60,601 bases of DNA from CAZEMR01 sp964513465 (GTDB lineage Bacteria > Bacteroidota > Ignavibacteria > Kapaibacteriales > UBA2268), in assembly GCA_964513465.1 (NCBI GenBank), contig CAZEMR010000012.1:1-60601 (forward strand), in the 5' to 3' direction. The notes beneath the pieces were generated by a model that saw only the letters and a program-made list of their open reading frames with translations, was not told where the DNA came from and did no database searches. Position 1 is the first letter of the stretch. Each line of letters begins with the position of its first letter. This document shows, piece by piece, positions 42,840 through 51,385 of the stretch. Position numbers and translations under genes: made by a program.

Positions 42840-44279
42840 TTATTTTGCGATAATTACAAATTGTGTGCGTCGATTTTTCGAACGGCCTTCCTCGGTCTCA
42901 TTCGTGGCGATTGGCTGTGACATTCCGAATCCCCGCGCGCGAAGTCTGTCGGAATCTATTCCGCGCTTCACGATTTGGTCCATAACAGCATAAGCGCGGC
43001 GTTCTGAGAGTTCCTGGTTGTATTCGATCGTGCCGACGTTGTCCGTATGGCCCTGGATTTCGAGCTTCAGGCGCGGCCATGCCATCATTTTGTCCACGAT
43101 TTCATTAATTATATTATATGAATCCTCGCGTACGCGGGCGCTGTCGAATTCGAAGAATATCGGCCGTGCAAATGATTTGCCCAGGCTGTCCCAGGGTGCA
43201 AGATCGGACGTGGAGGGGTCGTATTCGCCGTAGGCAAAGAGCGTGTCGGCTCGCTCAGGGAAATTGAGGGTGGCGTGAACGCGGTGCAGGCCCCAGTATT
43301 CCGGGGGATTGTATGTGATGTAGTAATAATAGCGCAGGCTCATATATATATCGCGGAATATCGCGATAAGCTCTTCTTTTGTATATGCTTTATAGAATTT
43401 GCCGCCGGTATAACTTGCGATATGCTTCAGATTGTCGTCCTTAGAATAACCGAATGCCACGCAGAAGATATGAATCTTGTTGTTTTTGGCGCTGTCGAGC
43501 AATTCTGCGAGTTCGGTTTTGGAATAATTATCGTCTCCGTCTGAGAAAATTACGAGCACTCTGGGGACGTCGTCGGGTGTTTTATCAAACAGAGCCACAG
43601 AGCTCTTAATTGCGTCATAAACGGCCGAGAACAGCCCGAATCCCTGCTCCTTGCGTACATTATATATCTGGAGAATACGTTCCTTGTCGTTCATTATAGG
43701 CACTTTTACTTCGTAGTCCTTGTTGAAGCTGGTGATGCCGATATTATCGTATTTCATTTTCAGATTCACGAATATTTCGGTGCCTTCGTAAATCGCCTCG
43801 ATCACTCCGTTCATAGAGCCGCTGTAGTCCACCGACAGCACGATGTTGTAAGGTATCGAATCATTCGCGCCGTATTCGCGGACGTGGAATGAATCTATAG
43901 GATTATTGCGGATTTTATATACCTTGCCGAGCTTTTCTGTTATTGAAGTAAAATAATTAACAGAATCGAATTTTTTGTAAGGATCGGCCATATTGGTCAC
44001 AAATGTGCCGTTGGAATCATAAACCCGGGCGTAAATTTTCAACTGATCAGGATATTCGTCGATTTCGATGCGGAAGAAATCATAAATGATTTTATTGACA
44101 TCGACGGAATCCACAGGTTTGGCGCCGGTCAGATATATCGGCTTTTCGCTGCTGTCGCGTTCGTCCCAGACCTGCTGCTGGAGCGCAAAGCCTTTCGGAC
44201 GGCTCGACCCGCATGAATTAATCAGCAATGCTATTGCTAAAAAGAATATGGGTAATATGATGAATCCGCGCGTTTTCAT
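42840..44279 (-). CDS. VWA-domain and OmpA-domain lipoprotein
   Basis: 479 residues. Signal peptide with lipobox LLINSC gives lipidated Cys23. A beta domain (about 45-150) leads into a VWA domain (about 150-320) with the intact metal site LSVDYSGSMNG. The OmpA domain (about 370-479) has IQGHTDNVGTIEYNQELSER and ARGFGMSQPIATNE with KNRRTQFVI. Domain order matches the VWA-OmpA protein of the + strand cluster 2 kb away, so the two are paralogs, one lipidated and one not. The start abuts the O-methyltransferase stop, suggesting a transcript with that gene and the MlaD-like gene. Confidence 0.92.
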   Translation of the reverse strand: MKTRGFIILPIFFLAIALLINSCGSSRPKGFALQQQVWDERDSSEKPIYLTGAKPVDSVDVNKIIYDFFRIEIDEYPDQLKIYARVYDSNGTFVTNMADPYKKFDSVNYFTSITEKLGKVYKIRNNPIDSFHVREYGANDSIPYNIVLSVDYSGSMNGVIEAIYEGTEIFVNLKMKYDNIGITSFNKDYEVKVPIMNDKERILQIYNVRKEQGFGLFSAVYDAIKSSVALFDKTPDDVPRVLVIFSDGDDNYSKTELAELLDSAKNNKIHIFCVAFGYSKDDNLKHIASYTGGKFYKAYTKEELIAIFRDIYMSLRYYYYITYNPPEYWGLHRVHATLNFPERADTLFAYGEYDPSTSDLAPWDSLGKSFARPIFFEFDSARVREDSYNIINEIVDKMMAWPRLKLEIQGHTDNVGTIEYNQELSERRAYAVMDQIVKRGIDSDRLRARGFGMSQPIATNETEEGRSKNRRTQFVIIAK

Positions 44280-44939
44280 TTATACTTTTACTCCGAGAGC
44301 GATACCGTCTCCGAGAGGGACGATAGTGGAGGTAAATACCGAATTATTACGAAGTGCATTATTGAATTCGCGGATGGTGCGTATAGTTTTTTCGCCACGT
44401 GAGGGATTGCGGTCGAATAGCTCGCCGAAGCCGAGGCAGTTGTCGGCTGCGAAAATGCCGCCTGGACGCAAAAGCCGTTCGGCGTGGCGCATATAATTTA
44501 TGTATGACGATTTATCCGCATCGACGAATATGAGGTCGAACCCTGCGCCGGGATTATAGGTGGTCAGGTAGTCGTTCGCATCTGCATTGATGACCTCGAC
44601 GACAGACCCGAATCCGCCCTTTTGCGAATGGCTACGGATAAATTCGGCATATTCCGGTTCTTTTTCGATTGCTACCACTCTGCCATTGCCTTCGAGTGCT
44701 TCGGCCATTGAGAAAGCCGAATAGCCGGCCAGAGAGCCGATCTCGAGAATATTCCGCGCTGAAATTGATTTAATAAGAATTTTCAGAAACTGTGACTGGG
44801 CGGGCGAAATATGAATATCCGGGAACCCCTTAAGGTTTGCTTCAACCAACAATTCCTTTAGGAAATCGGTGTCTGCGGAGAAATTTGTTTCTATATATTC
44901 CCGAAGCCGGGTGTCGATAAGATGCTTTTCTGCGGACAT
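44280..44939 (-). CDS. class I SAM-dependent O-methyltransferase
   Basis: 219 residues, the size of bacterial catechol/caffeoyl-CoA-type O-methyltransferases. SAM-binding motif ILEIGSLAGYSAFSMAEAL (about 61-79), acidic residue in VVAIEKEPEYAEF, then FDLIFVDADKSSYINYMRHA with the metal-binding Asp pair, and FAADNCLGFGELFD. It methylates a small hydroxylated acceptor, unknown. Stop codon abuts the VWA-OmpA start and the MlaD-like gene is 71 bases upstream. Confidence 0.9.
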   Translation of the reverse strand: MSAEKHLIDTRLREYIETNFSADTDFLKELLVEANLKGFPDIHISPAQSQFLKILIKSISARNILEIGSLAGYSAFSMAEALEGNGRVVAIEKEPEYAEFIRSHSQKGGFGSVVEVINADANDYLTTYNPGAGFDLIFVDADKSSYINYMRHAERLLRPGGIFAADNCLGFGELFDRNPSRGEKTIRTIREFNNALRNNSVFTSTIVPLGDGIALGVKV

Positions 44940-45010
44940 TGCCTGCTGCTCATTAATACTTAAAAAACCTGTTTCAGAAACGTTTTATAAATACAAGTAT
45001 TGTTATAAGC

Positions 45011-45958
45011 TTATGGTTGATGGCCTATCAGCACATTTGTATTAATTCCGTATCTGCGAACCTGGTGGATAAATATATAGAATTCCGTGAGCATGCTGTC
45101 CAGCCGCGCGTTGAACTTTTCGTCGTAGATAAGCCGCGAAACGATTCCGTCGCCGGTGCGGAGGTCGCCGGCAATTGCGTTCAGATTTGTCATCAGGGTA
45201 TCGGCGCCTTCGAGCGTGGAATTGGCGGTGGCCATCAATGCGTCGATATCGCTGGTGGCGCGGTCGAGGCGGACTATAAGCGAATCGACGTGGACACCGT
45301 TGCGATCGACCAGGCCGCGTACGTCGGTGGTGATTGCGTTCAGATCGGTGAGGGATTGGCGAATATTGCCGCGGTTTTCCTGAAGCATTTCTGCGAGCAA
45401 GGCAAGGCTTTTGTCGGCATTAATAATTGCTTGATCCAGCCGATCGAGCGTCTTGCGGTCGGCAAGCAGATAATTAACCGCGCTGAGCGTGGTGTCGAAT
45501 TTATGCATAAGCGATTTGGCGTCGCCGCTGATTTCGCCGATCATAGTGACGAGGTCGGATAGGTCGGCAGCGGTTTTGCCGGGAATTATCATGTCTTTTG
45601 TGAACTTATCGGGAGAATTGCCGGGACTGATGTCGATTTTTTTTCCACCTGTGATTTCCATCATGGTAATCATTGCAGCAGCATCGGTGCGGAAATCTGA
45701 AATATCGTCAATTTCTGCTGTTATACGAACGTTTCCGTTATGATTCCTGACCTGGGATACGGCTCCGCGCTTAACTCCATTGACCACAACAGGAGCCGAG
45801 GGTGCAATGCCGCCGGAGCGGGGAAATTCCATAGTAATGGTAATCTGCGAAACCCCGACGCTGAAGTCTTTTCCAAGGGTAATGCCGAGTATCAGCAGCG
45901 CGAGCGAGAGAATTGAAACAATGCCAACCTTTATCTCGGTTTTTCTTTGCTCTTTCAT
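45011..45958 (-). CDS. MCE/MlaD-family lipid-transport protein
   Basis: 315 residues. N-terminal membrane helix about 11-29 (VGIVSILSLALLILGITLG). One MCE domain (about 38-118) with ITMEFPRSGGIAPSAPVVVN and GVKRGAVSQVRN, then a long helical tail (about 140-290) of the type that forms a periplasmic needle (LLADRKTLDRLDQAIINADK, LAEMLQENRGNIRQSLTDLN). MCE proteins carry phospholipids between membranes with an MlaE permease and MlaF ATPase; neither is adjacent. First gene before the methyltransferase and VWA-OmpA lipoprotein. Confidence 0.9.
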   Translation of the reverse strand: MKEQRKTEIKVGIVSILSLALLILGITLGKDFSVGVSQITITMEFPRSGGIAPSAPVVVNGVKRGAVSQVRNHNGNVRITAEIDDISDFRTDAAAMITMMEITGGKKIDISPGNSPDKFTKDMIIPGKTAADLSDLVTMIGEISGDAKSLMHKFDTTLSAVNYLLADRKTLDRLDQAIINADKSLALLAEMLQENRGNIRQSLTDLNAITTDVRGLVDRNGVHVDSLIVRLDRATSDIDALMATANSTLEGADTLMTNLNAIAGDLRTGDGIVSRLIYDEKFNARLDSMLTEFYIFIHQVRRYGINTNVLIGHQP

Positions 45959-45981
45959 AAAATTGTCCCGAAATGAAAATA

Positions 45982-46004
45982 TTAAAGCCCGATATGGGCT
46001 TTAA
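45982..46004 (-). terminator. terminator of ssb
   Basis: TTAAAGCCC (45982-45990) pairs with GGGCTTTAA (45996-46004), followed on the minus strand by a short T-rich stretch (TATTTTC). Confidence 0.65.
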
Positions 46005-46037
46005 AGGATAAAAACGTTTTTTATTGCATCAGGCCGG

Positions 46038-46499
46038 TCAAAATGGGATGTCGCTGTCGCCGCGGGGCGGAGAGTCGCTGTCGTCATAATCAGATCCGGA
46101 ATCATATCTGTTATAGTAATCGTCATCCACTTCGTCGTCGCTGTCCTGGCCGCCTTTAAATCGTCGCTTTTGGTCGAGCAGCAGCATATTATCGGCAAGG
46201 ATTTCGACGATATGCCGCCGATTGCCATATTTATCCTCGAAACTGCGGGTCTGGAGCCGGCCCTCGATATAAACGCGCGAGCCCTTGCGCAATAGTTTGT
46301 TGATTACTTCTGCCAGGCCGCGCCATGCCACTACGGTATGCCAGTCGGTGTGCTCCTGGATGTTGTTCTCGCGGTCCTTCCAGGTTTCGGAAGTGGCCAA
46401 TCGGAAAGAAATAACGGGGATTCCGCTGGGAGTATGTTTCAGTTCGGGGTCTCTGCCAACATTGCCTATGAGCATCACCTTGTTGAGCGTTCTCGACAT
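46038..46499 (-). CDS. ssb: single-stranded DNA-binding protein
   Basis: 153 residues. OB fold about 4-110 (LNKVMLIGNVGRDPELKHTP, TDWHTVVAWRGLAEVINKLL, KGSRVYIEGRLQTRSFEDKY), a disordered acidic linker (DSDDEVDDDYYNRYDSG) and the conserved C-terminal tip DSDIPF that recruits replication and repair partners. Length and layout are typical of a tetrameric bacterial SSB. Confidence 0.97.
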   Translation of the reverse strand: MSRTLNKVMLIGNVGRDPELKHTPSGIPVISFRLATSETWKDRENNIQEHTDWHTVVAWRGLAEVINKLLRKGSRVYIEGRLQTRSFEDKYGNRRHIVEILADNMLLLDQKRRFKGGQDSDDEVDDDYYNRYDSGSDYDDSDSPPRGDSDIPF

Positions 46500-46591
46500 A
46501 CTCGTTACCTCACTGCTATCTTAATAATCCGTACTTATGTTAAGATACAAAATTTTCCGATAAATGTAAATAAGGTATGAATAAAGAATGA

Positions 46592-46648
46592 TTTTAAAAA
46601 AAAAGAACCATCATTACAATTCATCGGGGAATCGTAAAAAATGGTTCC
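46592..46648 (-). terminator. terminator of the late flagellar operon
   Basis: GAACCAT (46605-46611) pairs with ATGGTTC (46641-46647) across a 29-base loop. On the minus strand it is followed by nine consecutive T. It lies 27 bases after the flgM stop. Confidence 0.75.
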
Positions 46649-46674
46649 GCAGATTTTCATTGGCGTACAAGTAT

Positions 46675-46947
46675 TCAGTCAGCAGCCTGGGTTTCCGGAG
46701 GAAACTGGCTCGAAATGCGTGAGGCTGCTTCGCGAATTACCTCGGGGCGGTTATAAAAGCCGCTTTCGACCCGATTGCGGATCGGCTGAAGGCGTTTTGC
46801 CTCGGCCGAAAGCTCGAGCGTATCGCCGCGGCGTACAGCTTTGTCGTCGCGGGATGCAGCAGCGTCCTGGTCATTTTTGCCGCTTACGCGAGACTGGGAC
46901 TGCGCGCCATATACGGAATTACTATTATTTACAGAATCTACATTCAT
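46675..46947 (-). CDS. flgM: flagellar anti-sigma-28 factor
   Basis: 90 residues with the FlgM layout: an N-terminal disordered half rich in Ser, Asn and Gln, and a C-terminal sigma-binding half (about 40-80) reading DTLELSAEAKRL, then IRNRVESGFYNRPEVIREAA. FlgM holds sigma-28 inactive until the hook-basal body is finished and is then exported through it. The first four bases overlap the end of the preceding gene. Last gene of the operon, followed by a strong terminator. Confidence 0.9.
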   Translation of the reverse strand: MNVDSVNNSNSVYGAQSQSRVSGKNDQDAAASRDDKAVRRGDTLELSAEAKRLQPIRNRVESGFYNRPEVIREAASRISSQFPPETQAAD

Positions 46948-47312
46948 TTTTGGTAGCCTTTGGTATAAACTAAGACATTTTTCTGTTTATTCAACTGACG
47001 AATCTGATCGCCAAGATTGTTCATTATGTTTTGAATTTTATCGAGTAATTCTTTTTCGTTTTTGAGCACGGGTCCGATTTTTGATTGCCATTCTTCTGGA
47101 TGCCCGGCTATAAAATCTTTGCCAGCGTCCGATTCGATCCATCGGGTGATTATATCGATGCTATCTTTCCGGCTTTTATATAAATTAGAAATTTTTTGAA
47201 TTTCCTCAAAACTCAATTTATCCTTTTCGCGGATAATTTGCTCAATCTCTTTGGCTTTAGAGCGAACGAACTCAATGCGCTGAAATATTTCCTCGTGGCT
47301 ATATTTTTGCAT
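46944..47312 (-). CDS. helical protein in the late flagellar operon (FliT/FlgN-like candidate)
   Basis: 122 residues from the ATG at 47312, with AGGAGGG upstream; the open frame extends further into flaG. It is entirely helical and charged (EIFQRIEFVRSKAKEIEQII, KLSFEEIQKISNLYKSRKDS, LLDKIQNIMNNLGDQIRQLN), with no membrane span. Position between flaG and flgM, overlapping both (14 bases with flaG, 4 with flgM), and its size and helical nature suggest an export chaperone like FliT or FlgN. Sequence identity to either is not evident to me. Confidence 0.6.
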   Translation of the reverse strand: MQKYSHEEIFQRIEFVRSKAKEIEQIIREKDKLSFEEIQKISNLYKSRKDSIDIITRWIESDAGKDFIAGHPEEWQSKIGPVLKNEKELLDKIQNIMNNLGDQIRQLNKQKNVLVYTKGYQK

Positions 47313-47697
47313 TAGTAACGTTCCCTCCTGATAGTTTATCGGCAGCCAGGCGTGCAATCTTTAGCGTAATTTCCGGCGGAAATTGCTGAAGCACCTGTTC
47401 GGTGCGGCTGTCGATGATTTTCAGTATCATTTTCCGTGAGTCTTTATCGAGGGAAAATTCTATTGAAATATCATCTTCTTCCAGCAAATCCTGCAGCCGC
47501 TGGCTGATTTCGGTGAAATCCACCCGTCGAAGGTTTTCTTTTTCTTCGGGTTTCACCGCATAAATCGTATCGTCGCCGGTTGAATTATTTTTTTCCATGC
47601 CGGCTTCGCCATTGGCGGCGGCTTCGGAATTTTTGTTCGACCGAAAATTTTCGATTGTGTTCAATAGGGGCGCAAGCCCATCCACAGGTTCTATCAT
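47299..47697 (-). CDS. flaG: FlaG-family protein
   Basis: 132 residues, GGAG ribosome site. The C-terminal half (about 65-125) is FlaG: LLEEDDISIEFSLDKDSRKM, IIDSRTEQVLQQFPPEITLK. The N-terminal half is a disordered acidic region. FlaG affects filament length in several bacteria. Located between fliD and the helical gene, with a 14-base overlap to the latter. Confidence 0.88.
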   Translation of the reverse strand: MIEPVDGLAPLLNTIENFRSNKNSEAAANGEAGMEKNNSTGDDTIYAVKPEEKENLRRVDFTEISQRLQDLLEEDDISIEFSLDKDSRKMILKIIDSRTEQVLQQFPPEITLKIARLAADKLSGGNVTNAKI

Positions 47698-47745
47698 AAT
47701 TTAACTCCTTTATGCCGATAGTGCATAATTTACGGAGAATTTTTA

Positions 47746-49179
47746 TTAAAAGAGCAGGCTGTTGTAGCCGCTCGTATCTGCGCTGATAAACAGATTGTTG
47801 TATTGATTCTGTGCCTCGTAATAAGCCTCGAGCATGGCTGTGTATTCCTCGCGCATGTTCGCTGCCTGGGTGTCTATTCGCTCCTGCAGATCTGCGGTGC
47901 GCTTAGCGGTGGAGTCTATCTGTTCGGATAGTGAACGCGTACGGGCTAATATCAGCCCGCCGTCGCCGACAAGACTTCCGACTACCGAGTTGATTTTGGC
48001 TACGAATCCGTCTTCGGATGTAAATAAGTTAGCGACTTTCTGCGGGTCGTCCTTCAAAAAATCCCGGAGCCGGTCGCTGTCGCTGATTGTAAGCGATCCG
48101 TCGTCTTCATAGCTGATTCCGATCTCGGATAAATATTTTGGGTCGCCTGCGGCGGCTGTCGAGACAGCGCTGGTCGATATCGACCGCAGATTAGTATAGA
48201 GCGAGTTGGCTGCCATATCCGAGCGGCGCATGTCTTTCTGATTTCTGAGGAACTGGAGAGTCGAGTTGTAATTATTCAGCAGATCCTCAACAAAGCTTTC
48301 GACCTCCTGGGTGCCCACGTCCGTGCGGAGATAAACCGGCTGCTGGTCGTCCTCGTGGATGTCATTCAGCGTCAGTGTAATTCCATTTAATGCGTCCTCG
48401 ATCGTATTGGAATTTCGGGTGACCGTAATTCCATTGATCTTTACCTGTGAATTGAGCTCGGTGTAATCGGCTGTGGCATAGCCGGCGCTGGTGTTGTCGG
48501 CGGTGCGTCGGTTTGTAGTATCGGCGCGCAGGTTGCCGTCGAGTCCGAGCGGGGAAAGCAGCCCGGAGCTGTCGGTTATGGTAATGCGATTATCAGCGCC
48601 GGTATCGGCTGCCGATAGCGTAAGCCTTCCTGTGGTCGATGTATCGCGTATGATTGCCGCGGATGCTCCTGCGTCGTCGTTAGAGTTGATCGCTATGGCA
48701 ATTTTATCCATAGCTTCGGCATTGGTTTCCGAGCCGTCGAGCGTAACGGTGATGTCGGAGGTATTGCCTCCGGCGGTGATCTGAAATGCATAATCGCCGG
48801 CCGGTTTGCCATAGGCAGCGTCGAGTTCGACGCGTTCGGCTATGAGCATATCGCTGGTGGCCAGGCGTTCAGATTTAACTGAGAAAGTGCCAATAATTGC
48901 TTCATTATTGGCGGTGGCTGATACAATGGATTTGTCGGTCGAGGTAATAGACTTAGCAAAAAAATTATCGTCTGAATTGTCGGCGGTGAACTTGTCGAGC
49001 GAGCTGACCATCTGATTCAGCCGCGTGCGCAGCTGATTGAAGAATGACTGCTTGCTTTCGAGATCGCGTTTGCGATTATTAAGCGTATTGACGCGCGACT
49101 GCTGGGTCTTGCGATATGCTTCGACCAGCATGTCGGTCTGGGTCTGACCGCCTGATAATATGTTGGATAATTCGGACAT
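47746..49179 (-). CDS. fliD: flagellar filament cap protein FliD (HAP2)
   Basis: 477 residues. N-terminal D0/D1 coiled-coil region (about 15-110, VEAYRKTQQSRVNTLNNRKR, FFNQLRTRLNQMVSSLDKFT). The variable middle (about 130-280) contains a flagellin-hook-IN-like segment (GDYAFQITAGGNTSDITVTL). The C-terminal FliD domain (about 290-477) has LSEIGISYEDDGSLTISDSD, LRDFLKDDPQKVANLFTSED and a final coil. It caps the growing filament and folds exported flagellin. It lies 20 bases after fliS. Confidence 0.93.
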   Translation of the reverse strand: MSELSNILSGGQTQTDMLVEAYRKTQQSRVNTLNNRKRDLESKQSFFNQLRTRLNQMVSSLDKFTADNSDDNFFAKSITSTDKSIVSATANNEAIIGTFSVKSERLATSDMLIAERVELDAAYGKPAGDYAFQITAGGNTSDITVTLDGSETNAEAMDKIAIAINSNDDAGASAAIIRDTSTTGRLTLSAADTGADNRITITDSSGLLSPLGLDGNLRADTTNRRTADNTSAGYATADYTELNSQVKINGITVTRNSNTIEDALNGITLTLNDIHEDDQQPVYLRTDVGTQEVESFVEDLLNNYNSTLQFLRNQKDMRRSDMAANSLYTNLRSISTSAVSTAAAGDPKYLSEIGISYEDDGSLTISDSDRLRDFLKDDPQKVANLFTSEDGFVAKINSVVGSLVGDGGLILARTRSLSEQIDSTAKRTADLQERIDTQAANMREEYTAMLEAYYEAQNQYNNLFISADTSGYNSLLF

Positions 49180-49199
49180 AAATTATTGTTGTATATATA

Positions 49200-49556
49200 T
49201 TAGTCAAGATTGAAAGCTTTCGCCCATGCTGTGCGCAGCTCTTTGATAATTTTGATGGCTTCGTCGAATTTCTTCTGGAAGACGCATCTCTGGCAATATT
49301 CATAGAGCCGGTATAGCCGTGTGGCGGTTTCTTCATATTCAAAATTGAGCGAGCCCATAAGTTCGATAAGAACACGGCTCATTTTGTTGACGTCCTGTCT
49401 TTTTGCGCTAACAATAAAAAGATCGTACATTTTGAGAATAATCTTCTCGGGGCTCCAGGATAGTACTTCCTGCTCGAGGTAGGAAGGCACTTTCCCTTTG
49501 CTCTGTTTTCCTCCGTAAGCTTTGCTTGCTGCGAGCTGCTGTGCGGGTGTTGCCAT
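49200..49556 (-). CDS. fliS: flagellin export chaperone FliS
   Basis: 118 residues from the ATG at 49556 with GAGAG upstream. The helical FliS core includes VLSWSPEKIILKMYDLFIVS, RVLIELMGSLNFEYEETATR and LYRLYEYCQRCVFQKKFDEA. It binds the flagellin C-terminus and prevents early polymerisation. The N-terminal 30 residues (PAQQLAASKAYGGKQSKG) resemble the usual flexible FliS arm. First gene of the fliS-fliD-flaG-unknown-flgM transcript, separated from flagellin by a terminator. Confidence 0.9.
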   Translation of the reverse strand: MATPAQQLAASKAYGGKQSKGKVPSYLEQEVLSWSPEKIILKMYDLFIVSAKRQDVNKMSRVLIELMGSLNFEYEETATRLYRLYEYCQRCVFQKKFDEAIKIIKELRTAWAKAFNLD

Positions 49557-49587
49557 AATTATTTCTCTCGTATTAATTTGTATATTC

Positions 49588-49621
49588 CAAAGAAAGGCGG
49601 ATTTTAACACAAACCCGCCTT
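49588..49621 (-). terminator. terminator of the flagellin gene
   Basis: AAGGCGG (49594-49600) pairs with CCGCCTT (49615-49621). On the minus strand the run TTTCTTT follows. Confidence 0.72.
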
Positions 49622-49681
49622 CCTCAGTGTCTTACGATTTCAGACCAGAAATATTACCCGCATCAGCTCTCCTGCCGACTA

Positions 49682-50644
49682 TTAGAATAGCTGGAGATAA
49701 GACTGCGGATTCTGGTTGGCCTGGGCCAAAGAGATCAGCGATGTTTGCTGCAGGAACTGCTGCTTGATCAGTCCGAGCTGTTCCTGTGCCACGTCGGCAT
49801 CCTCGATACGCGAGATTGCCGCTTTATAGTTCACGATCTGCGAATTCAGCAATTCTTCCTGAGAATTAAGTCGCACATGAATACCGCCGACATATGATGC
49901 TACCTTGTTGACGTTGTTCAGCGCGTCAGCCAGGCTGGTCAGAGTCGATGCGATCTGATCGTCTGCAAAAATGCCGAGATTGCTTGCCGAAACGTCGTCG
50001 AGAGCTTCCAGGCTGAGCCCGGTAACGCCCGCGAAATTGGTTGCCACTGCTCCGGCGCCGGATGCGTTGGTTGCGGCTTCGGTTGCGTTAAGATCGAAAT
50101 CTTCGCTTTCAACGTTGAAGTCCTGGTTGCCGGTTGTCATATCGATACCGATGGTCAGCAGATTATTATTTGCATAATAACCGATGGTCCATGAACCCGA
50201 AAAATTTCCCTGAAGCAGCTGTTCGCCGCCGAAAATTGTCGAGTCGGTTGTGAACTGAATCTGCTGAGCAAGGCGATAGGCACCTTTGGCCAGCGCGACT
50301 TTTTCGTCGGTGCCCAGAGAGCCGGATGATGCGGTTGCTGCCGAATCCTTGATCTGTGTCAACAATGTGTTGATAGTATCGAGCGAGTCCTGAACGATTG
50401 CTGTTACGTTCTTGGCTTCACCCGTTGATATAAGAGCCGACCTGAGTGCACCGTTGCGTGCGCTTAACGAACGCGATGTAATATAGCCCGCTACGTCGTC
50501 TGCGGCTGCATTGATTCTTTTACCAGTTGACAGCCTCAGCTGGTGCTTGGCTATCGCCTCGCTTGATTGCTGCAAGGCGTTGTAAGCGTTTTGCGCCGGG
50601 ATATTGGTGCGTATTTTTGCCCCACTCGCTATCGCTGTTGGCAT
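49682..50644 (-). CDS. fliC: flagellin
   Basis: 320 residues, GGAGG ribosome site. N-terminal D0/D1 domain has NALQQSSEAIAKHQLRLSTG, KRINAAADDVAGYITSRSLS; the C-terminal domain has RLNSQEELLNSQIVNYKAAI, SRIEDADVAQEQLGLIKQQF and LQQTSLISLAQANQNPQSYL. The central D2/D3 region is short (about 145-215), giving a small flagellin. Some usual consensus residues are changed (ADDVAGY for ADDAAGL). Transcribed alone from a sigma-28-type promoter. Confidence 0.97.
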   Translation of the reverse strand: MPTAIASGAKIRTNIPAQNAYNALQQSSEAIAKHQLRLSTGKRINAAADDVAGYITSRSLSARNGALRSALISTGEAKNVTAIVQDSLDTINTLLTQIKDSAATASSGSLGTDEKVALAKGAYRLAQQIQFTTDSTIFGGEQLLQGNFSGSWTIGYYANNNLLTIGIDMTTGNQDFNVESEDFDLNATEAATNASGAGAVATNFAGVTGLSLEALDDVSASNLGIFADDQIASTLTSLADALNNVNKVASYVGGIHVRLNSQEELLNSQIVNYKAAISRIEDADVAQEQLGLIKQQFLQQTSLISLAQANQNPQSYLQLF

Positions 50645-50718
50645 AATAACCTCCGTGTATTATAGAAACTAATATTTCGGGCATCCTGCCAACATTATTA
50701 ATTTTCCTACTACCTGAC

Positions 50719-50745
50719 TTTTCGACACTTCTTTTTTAAACTTTA
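50719..50745 (-). promoter_or_regulatory. sigma-28 (FliA)-type promoter of flagellin
   Basis: On the minus strand TAAAGTTT (50738-50745) is followed after exactly 11 bases by GTCGAAAA (50719-50726). The sigma-28 consensus is TAAAGTTT-N11-GCCGATAA: the upstream half matches fully, the downstream half 6 of 8. It would give a leader of about 65 bases before the flagellin ATG. Confidence 0.8.
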
Positions 50746-50789
50746 GAATATTTTTCCCGAAGCGTCTGAAAAAAATGTTTCCGGCATTT

Positions 50790-51374
50790 TCAAAGAACTT
50801 CTTCAAAGCTTTCATCGCTAATTTCTGCAATTTCTATGCCGGATATGACCGCCTCGCCCCCGTCTATTGATTCGAATATGAAGTACTCGGTGGCGGGCAG
50901 CCGTGTGGTCGTATATAATACTTCGTCGCAATCGATGTAAATCTTTACATATTTTCCGTCATTTATTATTCTGATCCTCGATGGTTCGCCCATTCGTGCC
51001 CGGACGCTGTCGATATTAGCCACCACTTCGCCATCATGGCTAATAATGCACCCCGAGCGCGTATAGTCCAGCGCCATTGATGGCTGGCGTTTGTATTCGT
51101 AACGCACCGTCCGAAAGGCGATCCTTATGCCACTCCCGCTGCGGAGCTCTACCGTGAAGTCGCCCACATTCTGCGTCATACCCGGCCGCCGGATTGCGCT
51201 CAGTCCGCCGGGCTTTATGAGCAGTGCGTTGTCTGCTATCAGCTCTACCGATTCGAGATCGGACATTATCATGCCATATGTGAAATTTCCCGTTCGGCGG
51301 TGCAATGTGTACTGGTCGGGGCTGCACCCGGCCAGAGCGATCAGAATGGATAATATTATTATAATTTTCTTCAT
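50790..51374 (-). CDS. lipoprotein of unknown function
   Basis: 194 residues. Signal peptide with lipobox LAGC gives Cys17. The mature part is beta-rich (FTVELRSGSGIRIAFRTVRY, IRIINDGKYVKIYIDCDEVL, TEYFIFESIDGGEAVISGIE) and resembles concanavalin-like (laminin G/DUF1080-type) sandwich domains, with the '.v.i.vdg..v' strand pair. Last gene of the 57.5-50.8 kb minus-strand set, 11 bases after the barrel lipoprotein. Confidence 0.75.
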   Translation of the reverse strand: MKKIIIILSILIALAGCSPDQYTLHRRTGNFTYGMIMSDLESVELIADNALLIKPGGLSAIRRPGMTQNVGDFTVELRSGSGIRIAFRTVRYEYKRQPSMALDYTRSGCIISHDGEVVANIDSVRARMGEPSRIRIINDGKYVKIYIDCDEVLYTTTRLPATEYFIFESIDGGEAVISGIEIAEISDESFEEVL

Positions 51375-51385
51375 TATGATATATA

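Noticed and set aside
47698..47745. Second sigma-28 promoter upstream of flaG
   Set aside because: TAAA and a GGCATAAA-like box occur, but with wrong spacing and weak match, and fliD reads into flaG anyway.
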